Shown here: one piece after another, positions 53,302 to 62,230 of the stretch
Layout of the letters: each line of letters starts with the position of its first letter
How positions within the stretch are numbered: position 1 is the stretch's first letter
Assembly (NCBI GenBank): GCA_965115885.1
Contig: OZ220479.1
Span: 868,001-932,000, forward strand
Length of the DNA: 64,000 nucleotides
Source of the DNA: BD2-11 sp965115885
Lineage (GTDB): Bacteria > Gemmatimonadota > Gemmatimonadetes > Longimicrobiales > Gaopeijiaceae
Reading direction: 5' to 3'
The notes under the pieces: generated by a model
Databases searched by the model: none
What the model saw: only the letters and a program-made list of their open reading frames with translations
What the model was told of the DNA's origin: nothing
Made by a program: the position numbers and the translations under genes

Positions 53302-53982
53302 ATGAACGCCGATCGCGCCCCGCTCCTCTTCCTGCTCGTCGCCGCCCAGGCCTGCGTCGGCTCCGGAGCCCCGACGTCGGCCGTGCGCCCCGACGCCGAC
53401 CGCATCGCCCGGCTCGAGCGCATCTACCAGGCGCGCGCCGACAGCCTTCTGCTCGACCCGCACGAAGCCGACGTGCACTTCATCACCGGGATGATCGGAC
53501 ACCACGCCCAGGCGCTGGTCATGGCGGGCTTCGCACCCGAAAACGGCGCCAGTCGCGAGATCCAGGTCCTCTGCGCGCGCATCGTCAACGCCCAGAGCGA
53601 CGAGATCGCGGTCATGCAGCGCTGGTTGCGCGAACGCGACCTTCCGGTGCCCTCGATCCACATCGAGGGCGGCACACTCACGGTTCACGGGCCCGAGCAC
53701 GCGATGGACATGCCCGGCATGCTCTCCCCGGAGCAGTTGCGCGAGCTGGAGGCGGCTCGAGGGCCGGACTTCGACCGGCTCTTCCTGGCCTACATGATCC
53801 AGCACCACGAGGGTGCCGTCGTCATGGTGCACGACCTCTTCGCCACCGACGGCGCGGCCCAGAGCGACTTCATCTTCAAGATCGCCTCCGACATCCAGGT
53901 CGATCAGGCCACCGAGATCGCGCGCATGGAGCTGATGCTCGAGGAGATGACGACACCCGCTCGCGGCCGGGGCGCGCCTTAG
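53302..53982 (+). CDS. DUF305 family exported protein
   Basis: 226 residues. The N terminus is a signal with a possible lipidated Cys near residue 18 (VAAQACVGSG). The DUF305 four-helix fold shows its paired motifs DVHFITGMIGHHAQAL and LFLAYMIQHHEGAVVMV, whose His/Met residues suggest metal (often copper) binding, with a Met-rich MDMPGM loop between. Function is not established for the family. GGAGG lies only one base before this ATG, unusually close, and no better start is obvious. Confidence 0.85.
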   Translation: MNADRAPLLFLLVAAQACVGSGAPTSAVRPDADRIARLERIYQARADSLLLDPHEADVHFITGMIGHHAQALVMAGFAPENGASREIQVLCARIVNAQSDEIAVMQRWLRERDLPVPSIHIEGGTLTVHGPEHAMDMPGMLSPEQLRELEAARGPDFDRLFLAYMIQHHEGAVVMVHDLFATDGAAQSDFIFKIASDIQVDQATEIARMELMLEEMTTPARGRGAP

Positions 53983-54199
53983 CGCTTCAGCGCCGAAAAC
54001 GCCCGGCCACGCCCCGAGACCGGATGCCGCGCTCCGGCGTTGGCGTCCGCAGTCCAGCGAGGGGCCCGGGTTCGCTCGTCCGGGGGATCTCCGGCCTCGG
54101 GGGCAAGTTGCCGGATTTCCCGGCGAGTTGTGGCAAGGGCGACTTCGGACGCGCTATCTTCCCCGCTTTGGACGGTGGCCATCCGGAGGACAGACGCCC

Positions 54200-57100
54200 G
54201 TGCGACCCGAATTCACGCCTGCGGAAGCGGAGGCGCTGGCCAGGAGCCGCTACGGCATCCGCGCCCGCGCCTCCGAACTCCCGAGCGAGCGGGACCGGAA
54301 CTTCCTGTTGCGCACGGCCGGGGATGGAGCGGACGCCGGAAACGGGTTCGGCGAGAACGAGGCGGACGCGGCCGGCGCTTTCGTTCTGAAAATCGGCAAC
54401 CCGGACGAATCCCGGGCGTCCCTGGAGATGCAATGCGCCCTCCTCGCGCGCTTGGCGGAGCGCCGGTCGGGGGGCGCGAGCGCTCGCGTCGGCGCGTCGC
54501 GGGCGGCGTTCCCCGCGACGGTGGCCGACCTCGCCGGAGCCGCCCTCGCGACCGTCGAGAAGGAAGGCGTCCGCTTCCCGCTCCGTCTGGTCACTTGGTT
54601 GCCCGGAGTCCCGGTCGCCCGGGTGCGTCCCCAGCGGCCGGAGCTGCTTCGATCCTGGGGCGCGACGCTTGCCGGGCTGGACGCCGCGCTCGCCGGCTTC
54701 GAGCATCCCGCGGCCGAGAGCGGCTTCCACTGGGACCTGCGCACCGCGAGTTCCGTCTTCGAACAGCGCGTGGGGAGCGTGAAGGGAAGCGGCCGCCGAG
54801 CGACGCTGCGTCGCCGCATGGCGGACTGCGAGGAACGGTTGGCGCCTCTGATTTCCGGTTTGCGCGCCCAGGTGGTGCACGGGGACGCCAACGACTACAA
54901 CGTCTTGGCCAACCGGGTGCGGGACACGCCCCCGGGCGGCCGCTACGGCGATCGGCGCGTCGTCGGCATCATCGACTTCGGCGACGCCATGCGCACTTGG
55001 CTCGCTTCCGAGCCTGCGGTCGCGGGGGCCTACGCGATGCTCTCCAAACGCGATCCCGCAGGCGCGCTCGCGCAGCTGACGCGCGGGTTCCACGAGGCGT
55101 ATCCGCTGCGAGAGGAGGAGATCGCCGCGATCTTTCCGCTCGCGGGGATGCGCCTCTGCCTGAGCGCCGCCATGGCCGCCTTCCAGCGGGCTCGGGAGCC
55201 GGACAACGAGTATCTCGGCATCAGCGAAGCGCACGTGTGGGAACTCCTGGAGCTCTCGGAACGATCCGGGGAGCTTCAGCCGGACCTCGTCCACTACCGC
55301 CTGCGCGCGGCGTGCGGCCTGGAGCCCGATCCGCGCGCTCGGGCCCTGAGGCGCTGGCTCGCCCGTCGTCGTCGGCAAGGCGACTTCGCTCCGGTGCTGC
55401 CTCCGGAGCTGGCCAAGGGACCGCACACCGTATTCGACCTGAGCGTGGGCAGTCGCTGGCTGGGGACCGCGGGCGACCTGGACGCGCGCGGCTGGACCGA
55501 TCTGCTGTTCCGGCGCATGCGCGCCGCCGGGGCCGCCGTGGGCTTGGGACGCTACGACGAAGCGCGCCGCTGGTACGACTCCGACGCGTTCGCCGTCCAG
55601 GGCGAGGACGGGCTCGAGCGGCGAACCGTTCATGTGGGCGTCGACCTCTTCGCCGAGCCCGGCACGCCGGTCCGCGCTCCCTTCGCCGCGGTCGTCCACA
55701 GCTTCCGCGACAACCGCGCGCGCCTCGACTACGGACCCACCGTCGTGCTGCGCCACGAGGCGGACGGCGGGGTGGGCGAGTGGCACACTCTCTACGGCCA
55801 CCTGTCGCGCGATTCCCTGAAGGGACTCCGTCCCGGGCGGCGGATCGCGGCCGGAGAAGAGATCGGCAGGATCGGGCCCCGTCCGGAAAACGGCGATTGG
55901 GCCCCGCATCTGCACTTCCAGTTGGTGACGGATCCGCTCGACCGGGAGGGCGATTTCCCGGGCGTGGCGCCGCCCAGCCAGCGGGAGGTGTGGCGGAGCC
56001 TTTCGCCCGATCCCAACCTCGTGCTGGGCGTCCCGGAACTGGATCCGGCGCCCAGGAACGCGGTCCCGGAGCTTTTGGGCGACCGCAGGAGGTTGCTCGG
56101 CCCGTCGCTTTCCATCTCCTATCGGCGTCCGCTCGAGATGGCGCGCGGCGTCGGCGTCCACCTCTACGACGAGGGCGGTCAGCCCTATCTGGACTGCGTG
56201 AACAACGTCGCGCACGTGGGCCACGCGCACCCGCGCGTGGTGGAGGCCGGCCAGGAGCAGATGGCCGTGCTCAACACCAACACCCGCTACCTGCACGACA
56301 GTCTCGCCGAGTACGCCCGGCGCCTCGCGTCCACGCTGCCCGACCCGCTCGAGGTCTGTTTCTTCGTGTGCACCGGGAGCGAGGCCAACGAGCTGGCGCT
56401 GCGCATGGCGCGCGCCCACACCGGCCGAGAGGGAATGGTCGTGCTGGAGGGCGGCTACCACGGCAACACCGGTTCCCTAGTGCAGCTCAGCTCCTACAAG
56501 TTCGACGGTCCCGGAGGCGTGGGTCCGCCGCCTTGGGTGGCGTGCGTCCCCATGCCGGACGGCTATCGCGGCCGTTACCGATTCTCCGATCCCGACTGCG
56601 GCGCGCGCTACGGGGAGGAGGTGGGCCGCGCCATCGAAGCGCTCGGGGGCCGACCGGCCGGGTTCCTCTTCGAGTCGATCCTGAGCTGCGGCGGCCAGAT
56701 CGTGCCTCCCGACGGCTTCCTGCGGGACGCGTGCGCGCGCGTGCGCGCGTCCGGGGGCGTGTGCATCGCCGACGAGGTGCAGGTGGGGTTCGGGCGGGTC
56801 GGATCGTCCTTCTGGGCCTTCGAAGAGCACGGAGCGGCGCCGGACATCGTCACCATGGGCAAACCCATCGGCAACGGGCATCCGCTCGCCGCCGTGGTCA
56901 CCACCCCGGAGATCGCCGACTCGTTCGACGACGGCATGGAGTACTTCAACACGTTCGGCGGCAATCCGGTGTCGTGCCGCATCGGCTTGGCGGTGCTGGA
57001 CGTGATCGAAGAGGAGGGATTGCAGGGCCGCGCCCGCCGCGTCGGGGCGCGGCTGCTCGCCGGGCTGAAGGGCTTGGCGGAGCGCCATCCCGTCGTCGGG

Positions 57101-57373
57101 GACGCGCGCGGGACCGGGCTCTTCCAAGGCATCGAGCTGGTGACCGACCGGGAGTCGCTCGATCCCGCTCCCCGCCACGCGTCCTATCTGGTCGAGCGCA
57201 TGCGCGACCGCGGCATTCTGCTCAGCACCGACGGCCCGCTCCACAACGTGGTGAAGATCAAGCCTCCGCTGGTCTTCGGCGAGGACGACGCCGACCGATT
57301 GGTGCGAAATCTGGACGAGGTGCTCGCGGAGGACGCGTTGCGCATCGGGAGTGACGAATCGGGTTCCTCGTGA
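54200..57373 (+). CDS. Three-part fusion: APH-like kinase, M23 peptidase-like domain, class-III aminotransferase
   Basis: 1057 residues in one frame. Domain 1 (about 1-400) is an aminoglycoside-phosphotransferase-like kinase with H227-GD-xxxx-N and IIDFGDA. Domain 2 (about 440-600) has M23/LytM zinc ligands H478, D482 and H570-x-H572 (with TLYGHLS). Domain 3 (about 620-1050) is a fold-type I aminotransferase with PLP lysine K888 and D858 in ADEVQVGFGR, near the AGXT2-like/ethanolamine-phosphate lyase group. Similar fusions exist in other bacteria. Kinase followed by PLP lyase suggests catabolism of a phosphorylated amino alcohol. The GTG follows GGAGGA by nine bases. Confidence 0.9.
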   Translation: MRPEFTPAEAEALARSRYGIRARASELPSERDRNFLLRTAGDGADAGNGFGENEADAAGAFVLKIGNPDESRASLEMQCALLARLAERRSGGASARVGASRAAFPATVADLAGAALATVEKEGVRFPLRLVTWLPGVPVARVRPQRPELLRSWGATLAGLDAALAGFEHPAAESGFHWDLRTASSVFEQRVGSVKGSGRRATLRRRMADCEERLAPLISGLRAQVVHGDANDYNVLANRVRDTPPGGRYGDRRVVGIIDFGDAMRTWLASEPAVAGAYAMLSKRDPAGALAQLTRGFHEAYPLREEEIAAIFPLAGMRLCLSAAMAAFQRAREPDNEYLGISEAHVWELLELSERSGELQPDLVHYRLRAACGLEPDPRARALRRWLARRRRQGDFAPVLPPELAKGPHTVFDLSVGSRWLGTAGDLDARGWTDLLFRRMRAAGAAVGLGRYDEARRWYDSDAFAVQGEDGLERRTVHVGVDLFAEPGTPVRAPFAAVVHSFRDNRARLDYGPTVVLRHEADGGVGEWHTLYGHLSRDSLKGLRPGRRIAAGEEIGRIGPRPENGDWAPHLHFQLVTDPLDREGDFPGVAPPSQREVWRSLSPDPNLVLGVPELDPAPRNAVPELLGDRRRLLGPSLSISYRRPLEMARGVGVHLYDEGGQPYLDCVNNVAHVGHAHPRVVEAGQEQMAVLNTNTRYLHDSLAEYARRLASTLPDPLEVCFFVCTGSEANELALRMARAHTGREGMVVLEGGYHGNTGSLVQLSSYKFDGPGGVGPPPWVACVPMPDGYRGRYRFSDPDCGARYGEEVGRAIEALGGRPAGFLFESILSCGGQIVPPDGFLRDACARVRASGGVCIADEVQVGFGRVGSSFWAFEEHGAAPDIVTMGKPIGNGHPLAAVVTTPEIADSFDDGMEYFNTFGGNPVSCRIGLAVLDVIEEEGLQGRARRVGARLLAGLKGLAERHPVVGDARGTGLFQGIELVTDRESLDPAPRHASYLVERMRDRGILLSTDGPLHNVVKIKPPLVFGEDDADRLVRNLDEVLAEDALRIGSDESGSS

Positions 57374-57787
57374 GGTTCGCGTCCAGCGCTCGCTTCGATG
57401 TCCTTGCGAGATTCGCCATTCGGCCTCGTCCCGCAACGTCAGGGCTGAACCGCTGCTTGCGTGGCTCGATTTCTTCGCCGACCGGTCCGGGTTCGCCGTT
57501 GGCCGTTCCGGAGTTGCCGGTGCGCGCGCGTTGCGCCGCGGTCTCGCCTTGCCGATCCCGGTGAATGGCGACATCTTCTTCCGTACCTAGCTGGATGTCG
57601 GGGGAAGCCGTGGCGGTTGGAACGACACATGGATTGCGATGAATATTCAGAGCGAGCTGGATCGCGGAGGCGCGTCGTGCTGGACGAAGATGATCGCCAT
57701 GCACGGCAAACGTCTTCGACGCGCGCAGATCGCGTTGCGGTGTCGGTCGACGGTACTTGGGACGGTACTTGGAAAGTGAGGAGCGCG
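57374..57787. other. 414-bp interval before the accessory cassette, with 11-bp direct repeat
   Basis: No recognisable gene. A 46-codon frame (57639-57779) begins MNIQSELDRGG and ends nine bases before the next gene, but codes for nothing familiar. ACGGTACTTGG occurs twice 12 bp apart (57750-57760 and 57762-57772) immediately upstream of the first cassette gene and could be a regulator site. Composition becomes more A+T-rich across this stretch, marking the left edge of the insertion. Confidence 0.5.
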
Positions 57788-58465
57788 ATGCGGATCGAAC
57801 CGGAGATCAGCGGCGTGGATGTTGTGCTTTTAGGAAACTTCAACCCGGCAATTTTTACACCGGCATGGTTTGCGCTTTACGATCTTCTGCCCGAAACCGC
57901 CGCGGAAAATGCGCAATTGCAAATCGCTCATCCCAACTGGACCGCGTTCTCCACGGAGTGGCTTCGCCTTCAAGTGACGCCTGACCGCTTCGTGATCGGC
58001 ACCCGAAGGGATCCCCATGTTCGGTTGCGCGACCTCACGGTCCGCGTGTTCAAAGAACATCTTTGTAATACCCTTATAAGAAATTTCTCCATCGACCGTT
58101 ATGTTCATTTTCGAGCTGCGAGTCCGGTCGAGCGAGATAGAATTTTCAGACGGTTGGCGCCGACGGAACCGTGGGGACGACGGAAGGACGATTCTGGATC
58201 AGGCAACAATTACATAGAAATGACTTCGTTGATCATGACACATCGTCCTCCAGATCGCTCGCATGACGGGCAGGTGGATGTGGTCGTGCAGCCGTCGCTC
58301 GAAATCGACGACGGTCGATCCATTTACGTCATGGTTGCCGATCGCCACACGAGTGGCGGTGGCGACGCCGGCAAGCGTGCACAGGCGATAATTTTTTTGG
58401 AAGATCGTTTTGATCGATCGATCCAGCGCAGTAACGAGATCATCGATCACGTCATGTCCCTGTAG
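57788..58465 (+). CDS. Cassette protein 1, uncharacterised
   Basis: 225 residues, no domain I can name. It begins MRIEPEISGVDVVLLGNFNP, followed by AIFTPAWFALYDLLPE, a sharply conserved-looking segment, then alternating beta-type stretches (FSTEWLRLQVTPDRFVIGT, GQVDVVVQPSLEIDDG). The layout resembles TIGR04255-like accessory proteins by eye only. AGGAG lies five bases before the ATG. A longer in-frame start exists upstream but lacks a ribosome site. The gene is A+T-rich relative to the chromosome and is the first of three same-strand genes. Confidence 0.75.
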   Translation: MRIEPEISGVDVVLLGNFNPAIFTPAWFALYDLLPETAAENAQLQIAHPNWTAFSTEWLRLQVTPDRFVIGTRRDPHVRLRDLTVRVFKEHLCNTLIRNFSIDRYVHFRAASPVERDRIFRRLAPTEPWGRRKDDSGSGNNYIEMTSLIMTHRPPDRSHDGQVDVVVQPSLEIDDGRSIYVMVADRHTSGGGDAGKRAQAIIFLEDRFDRSIQRSNEIIDHVMSL

Positions 58466-58483
58466 CTGGATCGGGAAATACAT

Positions 58484-59218
58484 ATGAGCCAAGTCGTTTG
58501 GACGACACGGGTTCCAAGTTCCGGAACATCGCTTCAGAGGGGTAGCCTCGACGAAGATGTTGCAACCCGCTTGCTTTCGAATGCCCAAATCGCAGTGAAA
58601 TCGGCCGCGCCGATCATCGACCCTCCGCGTTTCGGAACATCGCCTCAAAGGAGTAACTTCGACAAAGATGTTGCAACCTGCTTGCTTTCGAATGCCCAAA
58701 TCGCAGTGAAATCGGCCGCGCCGATCATCGACCCTCCGCGTTTCGGAACATCGCCTCAAAGGAGTAACTTCGACAAAGATGTTGCAACCCGCTTGCTTTC
58801 GAGTGCCCAAATCGCAGTGGCTTGGTACGGAAAATCGGCCGCGTCGGTCATCGACCCTCCGTCGGCGGAGGTGCCCGAGTCTTCCATGGCTGCGTTTCAT
58901 GCGTTGCAGGAGTGGGAAGGATATGTGGTCGGCATCGAAGACGATGCGTTCGTGGCTCGCTTGGTCGATTTAACGGCCGACGCATCGTACGAAGGCGAAG
59001 AAGCCGTCATTCCGTTGAAAGAGCTTTCCAACCGTGACGTGGCCAACATCAAGCTCGGTAGCGTTTTTCGTTGGGTAATCGGATACGAAAGATCGCCCGA
59101 GGGGACCCGGAAGCGGATGTCGGAGATCGTCTTTCGCGATCTTCCTAGGATGACCGAGGGAGATTTGCGAGCTGGGCGAGAATGGGCGGCAGAAATGTCG
59201 TCAGTGCTTGATCCGTGA
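58484..59218 (+). CDS. Cassette protein 2, uncharacterised, with internal 37-residue repeats
   Basis: 244 residues. The first half consists of three tandem repeats of 37 residues (unit core DVATRLLSNAQIAVKSAAP, then IIDPPRFGTSPQRS), almost identical at DNA level. The second half starts near WEGYVVGIEDDAFVARLVDL, looks like a small beta-barrel, and ends RAGREWAAEMSSVLDP. I do not recognise a family. The conserved part alone could start at the Met before AAFHALQEW. The gene end overlaps the GTG of the hydrolase gene. Confidence 0.7.
   Translation: MSQVVWTTRVPSSGTSLQRGSLDEDVATRLLSNAQIAVKSAAPIIDPPRFGTSPQRSNFDKDVATCLLSNAQIAVKSAAPIIDPPRFGTSPQRSNFDKDVATRLLSSAQIAVAWYGKSAASVIDPPSAEVPESSMAAFHALQEWEGYVVGIEDDAFVARLVDLTADASYEGEEAVIPLKELSNRDVANIKLGSVFRWVIGYERSPEGTRKRMSEIVFRDLPRMTEGDLRAGREWAAEMSSVLDP
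58519..58860 (+). repeat. Three tandem 111-bp in-frame repeats
   Basis: Identical landmarks (GGAACATCGC) recur at 58523, 58634 and 58745, exactly 111 bp (37 codons) apart. Copies 2 and 3 differ at very few bases; copy 1 is more diverged, and copy 3 contains a 12-bp insertion (GCTTGGTACGGA). Each unit carries AAGATGTTGCAACC. Units are contiguous with no spacers. Confidence 0.9.
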
Positions 59219-60294
59219 CGAACGCGACAGATCCGCCGGGAGAAATGGATTTTGAATTCACCATCATTGGTCCCGGTTACGGCGAGAGTATAGTTTTGCA
59301 TGTCGGCAACGGTATGTGGATCGTTGTCGATTCCTGCCTTGATCCCGACAAAAAGCCGAGCGCCCTAAGCTACCTGGAGAACATCGGTGTCGATCCGGCT
59401 CGCGACGTTGCGTTGATCGTCGCGACACATTGGCACGACGATCATGTGCGTGGGCTGGCACGACTGGTCGAGACTTGCTCCAACGCGCATTTTTGTTGTG
59501 CGGGCGCCTTTTGCAAAGAAGAGTTTACGGCCTTGGTGGGAGCATTGGAAGGCCGTCATTTTTCCGCTCGCGGCTTCGGGGTACGCGAATTGCACAGGGT
59601 GTTTTCGCGGTTGAGGGATTCCGGGAAGAATCCGATACATGCGCTTGCCAATCGCGTCGTCTTTCGAAAAGGCGAATGCACCATATCGTCGCTCTCGCCG
59701 AGAGACGGGATATTCCAGAGATTTATAAAATCTGTGGAACAATTGATCCCCGATCAAGGAGAAAACAAGATACGCATTCCGAGTTTGTCGCCCAACGATG
59801 TCTCGGTAACGTTATGGGTTGAATGCGGCAAGTGTTTGGTTCTTCTCGGGGCCGACTTGGAGCGACGAGGTTGGATGGCCATACTCGCGGACGAGGCGCG
59901 CCCCGTCGGCGCAGCTTCGGTGTTCAAGATCCCGCACCATGGCTCCGAAGGAGCGGACGAACCAGCGGTGTGGGATCGCTTGCTTGAGGACGAACCTTTC
60001 GCGGCTCTCGCTCCTTGGCGTCTCGGCGGCAAGCCTTTGCCAACCATGTGCGATGTCGAGCGTATTTTATCGGCGACACCGAATGTTTGGATTACAAGCA
60101 AATGTTCGTCGAATCGAAATTCGAAACATGAAAACAGAGAGGTTGCAAGAACTTTGCGTGAAATGGGGGTGCGGCTTCGGCGTCTGACAGGCGATCCGGG
60201 GATGATTCGGTTGCGGCGTCCTATCGATTCGGACGACCCGTGGGCAGTCCAGATGTTCGGAGCTGCCTGCCGCCTCGCCGATTATACGGTTTGA
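59215..60294 (+). CDS. Metallo-beta-lactamase-fold hydrolase (ComEC-like)
   Basis: 359 residues. Core begins DFEFTIIGPGYGESIVLHVG, has the metal motif HWHDDH at 72-77, the aspartate in LLGADLERRGW and the last histidines in KIPHHGSEGADE, all typical of the ComEC-type cytoplasmic hydrolase fold that acts on phosphodiesters. The C-terminal half (FAALAPWRLGG to the end) is extra. The GTG overlaps the preceding TGA; an internal ATG (59245) is possible. Substrate unknown; a nucleic acid or cyclic nucleotide is the family-level guess. Confidence 0.85.
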   Translation: MTNATDPPGEMDFEFTIIGPGYGESIVLHVGNGMWIVVDSCLDPDKKPSALSYLENIGVDPARDVALIVATHWHDDHVRGLARLVETCSNAHFCCAGAFCKEEFTALVGALEGRHFSARGFGVRELHRVFSRLRDSGKNPIHALANRVVFRKGECTISSLSPRDGIFQRFIKSVEQLIPDQGENKIRIPSLSPNDVSVTLWVECGKCLVLLGADLERRGWMAILADEARPVGAASVFKIPHHGSEGADEPAVWDRLLEDEPFAALAPWRLGGKPLPTMCDVERILSATPNVWITSKCSSNRNSKHENREVARTLREMGVRLRRLTGDPGMIRLRRPIDSDDPWAVQMFGAACRLADYTV

Positions 60295-60439
60295 ACGATC
60301 GGTGTCCGACACCCCGTTTTCGATCGAACTCTGGCAACTCGATCTCCGATGCGAGGCGACGATGAAACGAACGCTGGCCGTGTTGCGGAAACCGCGCGTG
60401 GCGCCTCAGGCGCATCCGTGAGCGCGGGAATTTCGTCAA

Positions 60440-61285
60440 TCAAACCATGACCTCGTCCCGCGCCCAGACTTTCGCCAGGGTGTGGAACTCCCCGTTCTCG
60501 CCGAAGCGGTCCACGCCGTCGGGCAGTCGCGTCATCGCTTCGCGGTCGAAGCGCTGGCCGGGGACGAGTGCGCCGAGCGCCGCATCGGTCGCGGCGGACA
60601 CCTCGCAGACGATTCCGCTCGCTTCCAGGTCCGCCATCAAGGTCTCGTAGGGCACCCGCCAGATGGGGAAGTGAAGCGCCGCGCCGCGACTCGCCGCGAG
60701 CGCGCCGAGGGCCCCCGTGCGCCATTCGCGGATGTGCTCGAGATGCAGATCGCCGAAGACGAAGCGCGCGACCTCGGGAATCAGGCCGAGCGCCTCCGCG
60801 ATCCGCGCCTCGTAGGCGAGCCCGGGACGGAGCGGCACGCCCAGCAGGGGGACCTCCAGATGCTCGGCTTGGCGGACCACGAGCTCCACCCGGAGTTCCT
60901 GATGCGCGATCGTTCGGCTGGTCGCGTCGAAGGTGGTCAGGAGGACCACGGGTCGGGCGCGCTCGCGCACGAGAGCCCGATAGCCGAGGAAGCTGTCCTT
61001 GCCTCCGCTCCAGAAGAGCGCGTCCACGGGTCCGGGTCCAGGGCGCAGGGGAGTGAGCCAGAGCGGGGGCGCCACGGTCGACGCGTCCTCCTCGGCGTCC
61101 GCCCGCTCGGCCTCGAAGGGACAGTGACGGCAACCGCTCCGGCAACAGCCGTCCCGCTGGCGCAGGCCGAACTCGGTGAAGACGGCCAAGCCGGTCTCCG
61201 GGTCGAGATAGAAGGTCTCTCGGTTGCGGGAAGCTTCGTCGTGCAGGCGGCGTCGGGCCGCGCGCGACGCGTCGGCCGCGCTCAC
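60440..61285 (-). CDS. DUF5522 / Dph6-like ATP pyrophosphatase fusion
   Basis: 281 residues. Residues about 1-55 are a DUF5522-type module with FYLDPETGLAVFTEFGL and CCRSGCRHCPF. Residues about 85-281 are an adenine-nucleotide alpha-hydrolase domain of the diphthine-ammonia ligase (DUF71) family with FWSGGKDSFLGYRAL and FGDLHLEHIREW. Bacterial members have no known diphthamide role. The GTG start overlaps the nadC stop, so it belongs to the nad operon. About 145 bp without a gene separates it from the cassette. Confidence 0.85.
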   Translation of the reverse strand: MSAADASRAARRRLHDEASRNRETFYLDPETGLAVFTEFGLRQRDGCCRSGCRHCPFEAERADAEEDASTVAPPLWLTPLRPGPGPVDALFWSGGKDSFLGYRALVRERARPVVLLTTFDATSRTIAHQELRVELVVRQAEHLEVPLLGVPLRPGLAYEARIAEALGLIPEVARFVFGDLHLEHIREWRTGALGALAASRGAALHFPIWRVPYETLMADLEASGIVCEVSAATDAALGALVPGQRFDREAMTRLPDGVDRFGENGEFHTLAKVWARDEVMV

Positions 61286-62160
61286 GGGTCGGGGGCTCGC
61301 GGCCGGAAGCTCTCGAAGTCGAGGGCGACGTCCAGGCGCGGGACGCCGTAGGTCAGCGCCCCCGCGGAGATGCGGTCCACTCCGGTCTCCGCCACTTGGC
61401 GTACGCGGTCCAGGTCGATGCCTCCGGACGCCTCCGTGAGAGCTTCCCCGCCGATCAGGCGCACGGCTTCGCGCAGGGTCGCCGGGTCCATGTTGTCGAG
61501 CAGGACGATGTCCGCGCCCGCTTCCACCGCTTCCCGCGCCTGCTCGAGCGTGTCGACCTCCGCCTCGATGGGGGTGTCCCCCGACGTGCGGGCGCGGGCC
61601 GCGCGCACCGCCCGGGCCACGCTTCCCGCGACCGCGACGTGGTTGTCCTTGATCAGCACCGCGTCGTAGAGGCCGATGCGGTGGTTGGCGCCGCCGCCGG
61701 CGCGCACCGCGTACTTCTCCAGCGTCCGCAGTCCCGGCGTGGTCTTGCGCGTGTCGAGGATGCGGGCGCCGGTTCCGGCGACGGCCGCTACGAAGCGGGC
61801 GGTGCGGGTGGCGATGCCGCTCAGGTGGCCCAGGAAGTTGAGCGCGGTGCGCTCCGCGGCCAGCACGTCCGCCGCCGGTCCGCGGACGCGGGCGAGGATT
61901 TCGCCCTCGACCACCGAGTCGCCGTCCCGGCGCAGCGACCGGACCGCCGTCTTCGGGTTCGCCAGCGCGAAGGCGCGCGCCGCGACGGACAGTCCGGCCA
62001 CCACCCCCGCCTCCCGCGCGACCAGCCGCGCGTCCGCCGTCGCGCCGTCCGGGATCACGGCCCGGCTGGTGACGTCTCCGGCGTCGGCGAGGTCCTCGTC
62101 CAGCGCCTCCCGGACGATCCGGTCCACGGCGGGGCCCGCCGGAGCGGCGAGCCCGGTCAC
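61282..62160 (-). CDS. nadC: Nicotinate-nucleotide pyrophosphorylase (carboxylating)
   Basis: Makes nicotinate mononucleotide from quinolinate and PRPP in NAD synthesis. 292 residues with ALDEDLADAGDVTSRAVIP, the central RTALNFLGHLSGIAT, ILDTRKTTPGLRTLEKYAV, GGGANHRIGLYDAVLIKDNH and EASGGIDLDRVRQVAETGVD, all family signatures. The start is a GTG, 70 nt downstream of the nadA stop. No nadB is present in the window. Confidence 0.97.
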   Translation of the reverse strand: MTGLAAPAGPAVDRIVREALDEDLADAGDVTSRAVIPDGATADARLVAREAGVVAGLSVAARAFALANPKTAVRSLRRDGDSVVEGEILARVRGPAADVLAAERTALNFLGHLSGIATRTARFVAAVAGTGARILDTRKTTPGLRTLEKYAVRAGGGANHRIGLYDAVLIKDNHVAVAGSVARAVRAARARTSGDTPIEAEVDTLEQAREAVEAGADIVLLDNMDPATLREAVRLIGGEALTEASGGIDLDRVRQVAETGVDRISAGALTYGVPRLDVALDFESFRPRAPDP

Positions 62161-62230
62161 TTCCCCGGAACGGATCCGGCGCAGGGCGAAGGATCTGCGG
62201 GAAGCCGCGCGCGGAATCCGCTCATTCGCG

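Noticed and set aside
57639..57779. 46-codon frame MNIQSELDRGG upstream of the accessory cassette
   Set aside because: Too short and featureless; possible antitoxin-sized peptide but nothing supports it. Recorded within the interval entry only.
58519..58860. CRISPR array
   Set aside because: The 111-bp units are contiguous, lack unique spacers, and stay in one reading frame.
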